Origin: Lawsonibacter sp.
Lineage (GTDB): Bacteria > Bacillota > Clostridia > Oscillospirales > Oscillospiraceae
DNA: 6,887 nt
Direction: 5' to 3'
Assembly (NCBI GenBank): GCA_022798855.1
Contig: JAAWNI010000121.1
Location: 1 to 6,887, forward strand
This document shows, piece after piece, positions 1 to 4,953 of this stretch. Every line of letters starts with the position of its first letter. Position 1 is the first letter of the stretch. A program made the position numbers and the translations under genes. The notes below the pieces were generated by a model, which ran no database searches, was not told the DNA's origin, and saw only the letters and a program-made list of their open reading frames with translations.

Positions 1-499
1 GGCCTGCGGGCTGGCCGCGTCGGACGTGACCCTGCCCGACCTGGCCCGGCTGTGCGACGTGTTCTACCTGGGGGGCACCAAGGCGGGGCTCCTCTTCGGA
101 GAAGCCGTGGTCATCACCAACCCCAGCCTGGACCAGGATTTCCGCTGCCTCATCAAGCAGCGGGGCGGGATGCTGGCCAAGGGCCGGCTGCTGGGGGTTC
201 AGTTCGAGGCCTTTTTGGAGGGCGGGCTGTTCCTGGAGATTGGCAGAAAGGAGGCGGCCCAGGCCATGCGCCTGCGGGAAGCCTTCCTGTCCAAGGGCTT
301 CCCCCTGTTTGTGGACTCCACCACCAACCAGCAGTTCCCCATCCTGCCCGACGGGGCGGTGGAAGCGCTGGAGCGGGATTACTCCTTTGAGGCCTGGGAG
401 AAGGTGGACGAAGGGCACACCGCCGTCCGGTTCTGTACCTCCTGGTCCACCAGCGGCAGCGATGTGGACGCGCTGATTGCCAGCATTCAGAGCTTATAG
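1..499 (+). CDS. ltaE: Low-specificity L-threonine aldolase, C-terminal part (5' truncated by window)
   Basis: This is the last 165 codons of a PLP-dependent fold-type I enzyme. It would cleave L-threonine or L-allo-threonine to glycine and acetaldehyde in the cytoplasm. The reading frame is already open at base 2 and continues to TAG at 497-499. The stretch TLPDLARLCDVFYLGGTKAG contains the family's signature GGTK; its lysine (codon 80-82) is expected to form the Schiff base with PLP. The following LFGEAVVI and the C-terminal small domain (KGFPLFVDSTTNQQFPILP, then a region ending VRFCTSWSTS) also fit threonine aldolases of the beta-eliminating lyase family. Full-length enzymes are about 340 residues, so roughly half is missing to the left. 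An internal GTG at 26 lies inside the conserved catalytic region and is not the start. Related beta-eliminating lyases share this fold, so substrate specificity is inferred. A terminator follows directly, so this is the last gene of its transcript. Confidence 0.9.
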   Translation, partial: ACGLAASDVTLPDLARLCDVFYLGGTKAGLLFGEAVVITNPSLDQDFRCLIKQRGGMLAKGRLLGVQFEAFLEGGLFLEIGRKEAAQAMRLREAFLSKGFPLFVDSTTNQQFPILPDGAVEALERDYSFEAWEKVDEGHTAVRFCTSWSTSGSDVDALIASIQSL

Positions 500-504
500 A
501 GATG

Positions 505-532
505 AAGGGCGGCCACAAGCCGCCCTTTCTTT
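505..532 (+). terminator. Rho-independent terminator after threonine aldolase gene
   Basis: A 9-bp perfect stem (AAGGGCGGC at 505-513 pairs with GCCGCCCTT at 519-527) closes a 5-base loop (CACAA). It is followed by a U-rich tail (TTTCTTT). It begins six bases after the aldolase stop codon and should isolate that transcript from the lipoprotein gene. Confidence 0.9.
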
Positions 533-555
533 AGGAAAATTTAAGAATTTCCCTC

Positions 556-584
556 TATTTTTTGTAAGAAACCTCTGTTATAGT
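556..584 (+). promoter_or_regulatory. Putative extended -10 promoter of the lipoprotein gene
   Basis: TATAGT at 579-584 is preceded by TG one base upstream (576-577), giving an extended -10 element. The hexamer at a 17-bp spacing (TATTTT at 556-561) is a weak -35 match, as is common for extended -10 promoters. The surrounding stretch (about 533-585) is distinctly AT-rich against a GC-rich background, lies just after a terminator and ends about 50 bases before the start codon. It is predicted from sequence alone. Confidence 0.5.
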
Positions 585-635
585 AAGGGGCAGCGGGCCG
601 GAGCCGTCCCGCGTGTATCAAGGGAGGTTGCATCC

Positions 636-1796
636 ATGAAAAAATACCTGTCATTGCTGCTTGTCCTGGCGCTCCTTTTGCCGGGGTGCGGGAAAAAAGA
701 TAAGGGGGCCACTGGTCAGGACGCTGAGACGATTGCCAAAGTCATGCTGGACTCCCTGGCGGAGCACCAGGAGGCGGACGATCTTACTTGGTATCTGGAG
801 CCCGGCGATGTGGACAGCTATATAACAGACTACTATAAGCTGGAGGACCTGAACTGGCTGGATGGGGCCATAGTCCGCATGGAAGGAAGCCGGGCCTTTG
901 AGCTGGCGGTGCTTTTTCTCGACGAGTGGGATGTGGAGGGGGCTGTGGGAGCGCTCCAGGAGTATCTGCTGGACCGGAAGGCCTCTTTCACCGGCTACTT
1001 CCCAGACCAGGCGGCGCTGATAGACAGCGCCCTCGTTCTCAGCAAGAAGCAGTGCGCAGCCCTTATAATATGTGAGGACCCGGACGCTGCCCAGACCGCC
1101 TTTGAAAGCTGCTTTGACGATGGGGCCAACGCTGTGGGCATCCCGGCCATTCTGGGTACGGATGAGGAAGGCCTGCGGCCCGACGGCCGGCTGATCTATA
1201 AGGACCCCGGCAAGGACGACATGACCCTTTTCGATAACTCGGCCATCCTGGCCGCCTGGAAAAACGGGGACAGCTCCTCCCTGTCCAGGGAGGACAAGCA
1301 GGTCCTGGACGCGGCGGAGCGGGTCTTTGAGGAGTGCGTCACCCCGGAGATGAGCGACTATGACAAGGAGCTCGCCCTGTACACCTGGCTCACAGGGAAT
1401 GTCAGCTACGACCAGGCCCACTATGAAAAAAAGGGGGCGCCCCGCACCTCCTATGAGCCCTACGGCCCGCTGGTCAAGGGCAAGGGGGTCTGCCTGGGCT
1501 ACGCCACGGCCTTCCAGCTGCTGATGGACATGGCGGATATTGAGTGCATCACCGTCACCGGGGCGGCCTTCATGAGCCGGGAAAACCACGCCTGGAACAT
1601 GGTGCGGCTCAACGGGGAGTGGTACTGCGTGGACCCCACCTGGGATATGGACCTTTGGATTTCGGCCCAGGACGGGGAAGCCTCTGTTCAGTATAGATAC
1701 TTCAACGTCACCAGCCAGTACATGGCCGATACCGACCATCAGTGGGACTACGACAGTGTTCCGGAAGCCACGGCGGAGGACCACGGCCGGACATAG
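636..1796 (+). CDS. Lipoprotein with DUF4358-like N-terminal region and transglutaminase-like C-terminal domain
   Basis: A 386-residue predicted lipoprotein anchored on the outer face of the cytoplasmic membrane. The start ATG at 636 is set by the GGAGG at 623-627 (8-base spacing) and by the signal peptide that follows immediately: MKKY, a leucine-rich core, and lipobox LPGC with Cys18 as the lipidated residue. Residues about 30-160 resemble DUF4358, a family of small Firmicutes lipoproteins of unknown function. Residues about 215-375 form a transglutaminase-like domain with Cys286 (KGVCLGYA), His318 (ENHAWNMV) and Asp333 (YCVDPTWD), so the papain-like triad is complete. Such domains in bacteria act as proteases, peptidases or amide-forming enzymes, often at the cell wall; the substrate here is unknown. 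The gene stands alone between a terminator and a convergent gene. The N-terminal half uses more AT-rich codons than its neighbours. The transglutaminase assignment is firm, DUF4358 is likely, and the biological role is not known. Confidence 0.87.
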   Translation: MKKYLSLLLVLALLLPGCGKKDKGATGQDAETIAKVMLDSLAEHQEADDLTWYLEPGDVDSYITDYYKLEDLNWLDGAIVRMEGSRAFELAVLFLDEWDVEGAVGALQEYLLDRKASFTGYFPDQAALIDSALVLSKKQCAALIICEDPDAAQTAFESCFDDGANAVGIPAILGTDEEGLRPDGRLIYKDPGKDDMTLFDNSAILAAWKNGDSSSLSREDKQVLDAAERVFEECVTPEMSDYDKELALYTWLTGNVSYDQAHYEKKGAPRTSYEPYGPLVKGKGVCLGYATAFQLLMDMADIECITVTGAAFMSRENHAWNMVRLNGEWYCVDPTWDMDLWISAQDGEASVQYRYFNVTSQYMADTDHQWDYDSVPEATAEDHGRT

Positions 1797-1806
1797 ATAA
1801 AGAGGC

Positions 1807-1830
1807 GGCCCCGTGCTTTCGCACAGGGCC
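1807..1830 (-). terminator. Terminator hairpin at the convergent junction, best fit to the minus-strand DUF4317 transcript
   Basis: Ten-base arms at 1807-1816 and 1821-1830 enclose a 4-base loop. Read on the minus strand the stem is fully paired with one U-G wobble, the loop is GAAA (a stable GNRA tetraloop), and a pyrimidine-rich tail GCCTCTTTAT follows. Read on the plus strand the same wobble becomes a C-A mismatch and no U tract follows. This points to termination of the DUF4317 gene, 18 bases past its stop, with weaker action on the converging lipoprotein transcript. Confidence 0.65.
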
Positions 1831-1848
1831 GGTAAAAAGGCAGGCGCG

Positions 1849-2994
1849 TTACGCGTCTGCCTTCTCCTCTTCCGGGAACCGGACGGCCAGGCCGTTGACC
1901 TCCACGTCCTCCTCCGCGGGAATCAGGATGTACTTTTTGCCGTCGATGATGCGGGTTTCTACCAGATAGCTGCTCTCCGGGGGGAGGGAGACGGTGGCCT
2001 GGGCGGTTTTCAGCTCAAAGCGGCTGGCGTCGATGAGGTTGGACGGGCTGAGGGCAGCCCCGGCGCCAAACCGCTGGTCGCAGAGGGACTGGAAGCCCTC
2101 CACCCGCTCCTGGACCACGCCGCAGTCCTGGAGGATGGCGCCCACGTCCCGGGCGGTGAGGGCCAGGGGCTCCGGGTCCTTGCTCTCCTTGTGCTGGAGG
2201 ATGCGGCCGGTGAGCTGCTCGTGGACGGCCTGGGCCACCTCCACGCTGAAGGAGTCCTCCAGGCTCTCCACCAGGACGTTCTGGAAGGTCTCCCGCTGTT
2301 CGGCGGCGGACATGGGGGGCTCGGTGCGGAAAACCGCGTCGATGACCTCCTGGTGGATCTGGTCCGGCTTGCGGGCGTAAAACAGGGCGTTGTAGATGTT
2401 GGCGGACCGGTTGTCAAAGGCGGGGAAGAGGAAGCCCAGCTCCGGCGGGGAGACCACCTGGGCCACGGCGCAGTGGAACTCGTTGTCGCCGGGGAAGTAG
2501 TTCAGCTCCGGCTTGCCCATTTTCAGGGGGCAGACGCAGCACAGAAGATAGGGGAACACCTCCTCGCTGTCCTGGTCCTGGCCGTCACGGCCCCGGCGGG
2601 GGACGTCGTAGACGTCGCAGGCCAGAAGGAGGAGGTAGTTGGCCCCCTCCAGCTCCAGGCTGTCGATGATCTTCTGATAGAGGGCCTGGCGCGGCTCCCG
2701 GTCCTTCAGCCGGCAGTCCCGCAGGGCGGTGAGCAGGCGGTGCTCCTCGCTGTCCATGACCTGCTGGGTGGAGAAGACGATGTCGATGAGGTTTTTCCCC
2801 AGGGACCCGGACAGGGTCTTTTTCAAAAGGCCCAGATAGCGCTCCGCCTCCTCCTGGGGCATGGGGCCCAGGGACTCGTCCAGGTCGGAGATGATCTCAC
2901 GGTTGGCGTTGACAAAACAGCCGTAAATACGGCTGACGGCGTTTTTCTCCGGCTGCCAGCGGCGGCGGAGTTCGCTGACCTCTTTCTGATTCAT
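1849..2994 (-). CDS. DUF4317 family protein, function unknown
   Basis: A 381-residue soluble protein with no signal peptide or membrane segment, so probably cytoplasmic. It matches what I know of DUF4317 along its whole length: N-terminal MNQKEVSELRRRWQPEKNAV followed by SRIYGCFVN (residues about 22-30), then KKTLSGSLGKNLIDI, NYLLLLACDVYDVP, PYLLCCVCPLKMGKPEL, the PPELGFLFPAFDNRSANIYN motif, and C-terminal SYLVETRIIDGKKYILIP and DVEVNGLAV. Its length is normal for the family. I chose the ATG at 2994 because GTGAGG lies six bases upstream and homologues begin at this MNQKE-like point; the frame stays open to 3078, but that extension covers the predicted promoter. No catalytic motif is evident, and no biochemical role is established that I know of. 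It lies downstream of spoIIIAH on the same strand but is separated by a strong hairpin and has its own promoter, so a sporulation role is not implied. Confidence 0.9.
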   Translation of the reverse strand: MNQKEVSELRRRWQPEKNAVSRIYGCFVNANREIISDLDESLGPMPQEEAERYLGLLKKTLSGSLGKNLIDIVFSTQQVMDSEEHRLLTALRDCRLKDREPRQALYQKIIDSLELEGANYLLLLACDVYDVPRRGRDGQDQDSEEVFPYLLCCVCPLKMGKPELNYFPGDNEFHCAVAQVVSPPELGFLFPAFDNRSANIYNALFYARKPDQIHQEVIDAVFRTEPPMSAAEQRETFQNVLVESLEDSFSVEVAQAVHEQLTGRILQHKESKDPEPLALTARDVGAILQDCGVVQERVEGFQSLCDQRFGAGAALSPSNLIDASRFELKTAQATVSLPPESSYLVETRIIDGKKYILIPAEEDVEVNGLAVRFPEEEKADA

Positions 2995-3044
2995 AGAGTA
3001 CCTCACTTTGTAAAAATTCCGCGCCGGACGGGCGCGCACCCCAT

Positions 3045-3073
3045 ATTTTAGCGGATTGCAAACAGAAATGCAA
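3045..3073 (-). promoter_or_regulatory. Putative sigma-A-type promoter of the DUF4317 gene
   Basis: On the minus strand, TTGCAT (3073-3068) and TAAAAT (3050-3045) are separated by exactly 17 bp. The -10 box matches the consensus at five of six positions, the -35 at three. Transcription would begin near 3038, leaving a leader of about 45 bases with a GC-rich hairpin (arms around 3021-3024 and 3032-3036) before the GTGAGG ribosome binding site. It is predicted only. Confidence 0.55.
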
Positions 3074-3076
3074 TCC
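3053..3076. promoter_or_regulatory. Inverted repeat overlapping the DUF4317 -35 box (candidate operator)
   Basis: GGATTGCA (3053-3060) and TGCAATCC (3069-3076) form a perfect 8-bp inverted repeat with an 8-base spacer. The half-site centres are 16 bases apart, a plausible spacing for a dimeric regulator contacting one face of the helix, and one arm covers the predicted -35 hexamer. No U tract follows on either strand, so it is not an obvious terminator. The regulator is unknown. Confidence 0.4.
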
Positions 3077-3101
3077 ATAGGACGGAATTCAACAAAGATT
3101 T

Positions 3102-3150
3102 CGCCCCGGAATTTTCCGCCCCCCGGCGGGGAGGGGAAAATTCCGGGGCG
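3102..3150 (-). terminator. Long hairpin terminator at the end of the spoIIIA operon
   Basis: Perfect 16-bp arms (3102-3117 and 3135-3150) enclose a 17-base GC-rich loop that can itself fold (CCCC at 3120-3123 with GGGG at 3128-3131). The hairpin starts six bases after the spoIIIAH stop. On the minus strand it is followed by AAATCTTTGTT, an imperfect U-rich tail. It separates the operon from the DUF4317 gene. Confidence 0.75.
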
Positions 3151-3155
3151 GATGC

Positions 3156-3791
3156 TTACTCCACCTCGATGATGGTGAGCTGGTCGGCCGTGAAGCCAGC
3201 CACCTGCTTGACCACGTCCATGATTTTAGCGGTGTCCGCTTCGGTGAGCCCTCCGGCCGGGGCGGAGACGGCCAGGGAGAGGGCGTCCTCCCCGATGAAG
3301 GCCACGCAGTCGGCGTAGCCCTTGGCCACCACCAGGTTTTCAATCTGGGCTTCGGTGACGGTGTAGTCGGCCATGGTCTGGATGGTGTCGTTCATCTGCT
3401 CCTTCACGGTGTCGTCGGCGTCCTCACGGGCGGCGGCGTCCTGGAGAAGGGACAGGGCGCTGTCCCGGGCCTGCTGGCGGTTGAGGCGGGCGGTGGCGAA
3501 GTAGGCGCTGTTGGACGTTCCCTCCGTCTGGCCGGTGGATTGGGCATCGCCGCCGGCCTGGCCGGCGCTGCTGTCCGGGGCGGCCGGAGTAGAGCTGTTC
3601 CCCTGGACCAGGGGGTCCTGGGTCTTGCCCCCCACCATGGTGGACTGCCCCAGAGTCTTCCCGACCCCTTCGGCCCCCTCTTTGCCGTAGTTCCAGTTCA
3701 GATAGACGGCCGCGCATACAAACAGCGCGATTGCCGCCACCACGGCGTTCCGCTTCCACAGCTGGGACAGGTCGCTTTTTTTGGTTCTCAT
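3156..3791 (-). CDS. spoIIIAH: Stage III sporulation protein AH (SpoIIIAH)
   Basis: A 211-residue single-pass membrane protein made in the mother cell during engulfment. In Bacillus subtilis SpoIIIAH (218 residues) crosses the outer forespore membrane and binds forespore SpoIIQ in the intermembrane space, forming a ring in the feeding-tube channel. Here residues 15-32 (NAVVAAIALFVCAAVYLN) form the membrane anchor after a short basic cytoplasmic tail. Residues about 60-95 are a low-complexity Gly/Ser/Thr/Ala linker. Residues about 95-211 form the YscJ/FliF-like ring-building domain, starting SAYFATARLNRQQARD, with QIENLVVAKGYADCVAFIGE and a final strand TIIEVE. The ATG at 3791 has a perfect AAGGAGG seven bases upstream. 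It is the last operon gene and is separated from spoIIIAG by 155 bp of repeats, unlike the overlapping genes before it. Identification rests on domain pattern and operon position. Confidence 0.93.
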   Translation of the reverse strand: MRTKKSDLSQLWKRNAVVAAIALFVCAAVYLNWNYGKEGAEGVGKTLGQSTMVGGKTQDPLVQGNSSTPAAPDSSAGQAGGDAQSTGQTEGTSNSAYFATARLNRQQARDSALSLLQDAAAREDADDTVKEQMNDTIQTMADYTVTEAQIENLVVAKGYADCVAFIGEDALSLAVSAPAGGLTEADTAKIMDVVKQVAGFTADQLTIIEVE

Positions 3792-3798
3792 GTCAATT

Positions 3799-3805
3799 CC
3801 TCCTT
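3799..3805 (-). promoter_or_regulatory. Strong ribosome binding site of spoIIIAH
   Basis: AAGGAGG on the minus strand, seven bases before the ATG. It is the best Shine-Dalgarno sequence in the operon. This fits a gene that cannot rely on translational coupling because its upstream neighbour ends 155 bp away. Confidence 0.8.
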
Positions 3806-3820
3806 ATGGTTTTTGAATGT

Positions 3821-3846
3821 GTAGGGCCACGGCTTGCCGTGGCCGC
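3821..3846 (+). repeat. Palindromic intergenic repeat, copy A (plus orientation)
   Basis: It begins GTAGGG and folds as GGCCACGG (3825-3832) paired with CCGTGGCC (3837-3844) around a CTTG loop. It is the first of three related hairpins between spoIIIAG and spoIIIAH. Over 26 bases it differs from copy B at four positions, and these form two compensatory base-pair changes (C-G to A-T and G-C to A-T). It is a REP-like element, probably dispersed in the genome, which I cannot test here. Confidence 0.75.
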
Positions 3847-3855
3847 GTTTACAGG

Positions 3856-3893
3856 TGAATCCAAGTGGCGGACACGACAAGTCGTGTCCCTAC
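3856..3893 (-). repeat. Palindromic intergenic repeat, copy B (minus orientation)
   Basis: A 38-base unit whose minus-strand head is GTAGGG (3893-3888). It contains a perfect 9-bp hairpin (GGACACGAC at 3870-3878 with GTCGTGTCC at 3881-3889) and a tail containing GGATTCA. It shares 31 of 38 bases with copy C in the same orientation. Copy A faces it in the opposite orientation, so 3821-3893 has GTAGGG ... CCCTAC terminal inverted repeats, a MITE-like layout. Confidence 0.75.
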
Positions 3894-3912
3894 CCACGCT
3901 CTGGCGCGCCAT

Positions 3913-3950
3913 TGAATCCTAGCGGCGGACAGGGCAAACGGTGTCCCTAC
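3913..3950 (-). repeat. Palindromic intergenic repeat, copy C, carrying the spoIIIAG stop codon
   Basis: Same 38-base architecture as copy B (TGAATCC tail, GGCGGACA, TGTCCCTAC head) with seven differences. Its hairpin is decayed, with two C-C mismatches in the stem, suggesting an older or degenerate copy. On the minus strand the head reads GTAGGG, and the TAG inside it (3949-3947) is the stop codon of spoIIIAG. Confidence 0.7.
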
Positions 3951-4465
3951 CCGCCCCCCTGGCACACCGAGATTCGGTCGGCCCCCAGTCCGGTGAGGGC
4001 GGACACGGCTTCGATGAGCTTGAGGCGGATCTGGGCGTCGCCGCCGCCGGGGCAGACCACCAGCGCCCCCCGGAACTGGGGGGCCACGGTCTGGAGGGGG
4101 ACCACGTCCTGGTTCCCGGAGCCCCGCCCCACGGTGGCCACGGTGTTGCTCCCGCCCCCGTCCCTTTGGCTCTCCTGATTGCGGGCCAGCACCTGGCGGC
4201 TGCTCCCGTCCAGGGCCAGGACCACGCTGGTTTTTCCCGCCCCCTCCACCTGGGAGAGGACCTCCCCCAGCTTTTGCTCAAAGCCCTCCAGGTCGAAGTC
4301 GGCCCCCTCCGTCTGGGCGGGGGCTGGCTCCTTCTTGGGGCTGCCACGGCCGCCGGCGGGCAGCAGCAGAAGGACCACCCCCACCGCGATTACCAGCAGC
4401 ACGCTCTGATAGCTTCCCAGCGCCCCCTTCCATTTTTGGACCGCTTCGGGCCACTTCCACTTCAC
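3947..4465 (-). CDS. spoIIIAG: Stage III sporulation protein AG (SpoIIIAG)
   Basis: A 172-residue single-pass membrane protein. In B. subtilis SpoIIIAG (229 residues) forms a large secretin-like ring in the SpoIIIA-SpoIIQ channel between mother cell and forespore. Residues about 20-36 (QSVLLVIAVGVVLLLLP) are the membrane segment. Residues about 57-88 (DLEGFEQKLGEVLSQVEGAG, then TSVVLALDG) and 133-168 (GALVVCPGG, then IRLKLIEAVSALTGL) are the two halves of the ring-building motif. The connecting segment (about 89-131, with QVLARN and GGGSNTVATVGRGSG) corresponds to the beta-triangle insertion and is shorter than in B. subtilis, explaining most of the size difference. The start is GTG at 4465, preceded by AGGAGG with a seven-base spacer; it overlaps the spoIIIAF stop as GTGA. 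The protein ends in a Gly-rich CQGGG, and its TAG stop lies inside repeat copy C, so the original C-terminus may have been altered. Confidence 0.92.
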   Translation of the reverse strand: MKWKWPEAVQKWKGALGSYQSVLLVIAVGVVLLLLPAGGRGSPKKEPAPAQTEGADFDLEGFEQKLGEVLSQVEGAGKTSVVLALDGSSRQVLARNQESQRDGGGSNTVATVGRGSGNQDVVPLQTVAPQFRGALVVCPGGGDAQIRLKLIEAVSALTGLGADRISVCQGGG

Positions 4466-4953
4466 GGCGCTTCCTCCTCACTGAAATCAATCTGTTCCTC
4501 TGGGACCCCCAGGTCCCGGACGATGATCTGGACCAGTTCAGACTGGAGCGGGGGAGGGACGGCCCCCGTGACCTCCACCCGCTGGGGGAGATAGAGCCCG
4601 CCGTCCCGCCGGCATTCCGTCCGCGCGGAGCATGCCGCCCCCAGCTGTGCCGCCTTGTCCACAATATATGCGGCGTATTCCTGTTCTATGATAACTTTCA
4701 TCTGGCCGTTGACCTCCTCCTCCAGCTCCGCCCGCTGGAACTCCACCGAGGCCAGATGGCGCTCCAGCCAGCTCTGTCCGGACTCCACGTCCAGGCCGGC
4801 CAGGGGGGAGAGGATGGCGCTGGCCAGCACCAGCCCGCACACCAGCCGGCCCACCCGCTTGACCGCCCCCTTGGGCATGAGGGCGTCGGCCAGGGCGCAG
4901 ATCAGGCTGGCGGCCACCAGGGCCAGCAGCCAGCCCCTAAGTCCGGCCATCAT
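4462..4953 (-). CDS. spoIIIAF: Stage III sporulation protein AF (SpoIIIAF)
   Basis: A 163-residue membrane protein of the SpoIIIA complex in the mother-cell-derived outer forespore membrane. Two hydrophobic segments at the N-terminus (residues about 6-25, LRGWLLALVAASLICALADA, and about 36-54, GRLVCGLVLASAILSPLAG) match the family's two-helix anchor. The rest is a soluble domain with a heptad-like charged stretch (LERHLASVEFQRAELEEEVN) and a C-terminal ring-building-like fold (VEVTGAVPP ... LVQIIVRDLGVPEEQIDF). It is somewhat shorter than the B. subtilis protein (about 206). The start at 4953 gives an ATGA overlap with the spoIIIAE stop; an adjacent second ATG at 4950 is an equally possible initiator. 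There is no strong Shine-Dalgarno, so translational coupling to spoIIIAE is likely. Its stop overlaps the spoIIIAG GTG. Confidence 0.9.
   Translation of the reverse strand: MMAGLRGWLLALVAASLICALADALMPKGAVKRVGRLVCGLVLASAILSPLAGLDVESGQSWLERHLASVEFQRAELEEEVNGQMKVIIEQEYAAYIVDKAAQLGAACSARTECRRDGGLYLPQRVEVTGAVPPPLQSELVQIIVRDLGVPEEQIDFSEEEAP

Noticed and set aside
651..1784. A long open frame on the minus strand opposite the lipoprotein gene
   Set aside because: The plus strand has a ribosome binding site, lipobox and catalytic triad. The antisense product has no recognisable features and reflects GC-biased third positions.
1813..3051. A long open frame on the plus strand opposite the DUF4317 gene
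   Set aside because: It mirrors a gene with full-length family similarity. The translation is Val/Gly/Leu/Asp-rich with no recognisable domain, as expected from the antisense of GC-rich codons.
2995..3078. N-terminal extension of the DUF4317 protein
   Set aside because: The extension spans the predicted promoter, the inverted repeat and the ribosome binding site, and family members start at MNQKE-like sequence.
3821..3950. Short CRISPR-like array between spoIIIAG and spoIIIAH
   Set aside because: Only three units in mixed orientation with unequal spacing and imperfect identity, no cas genes nearby, and each unit is a full palindrome. It fits REP-like repeats better.
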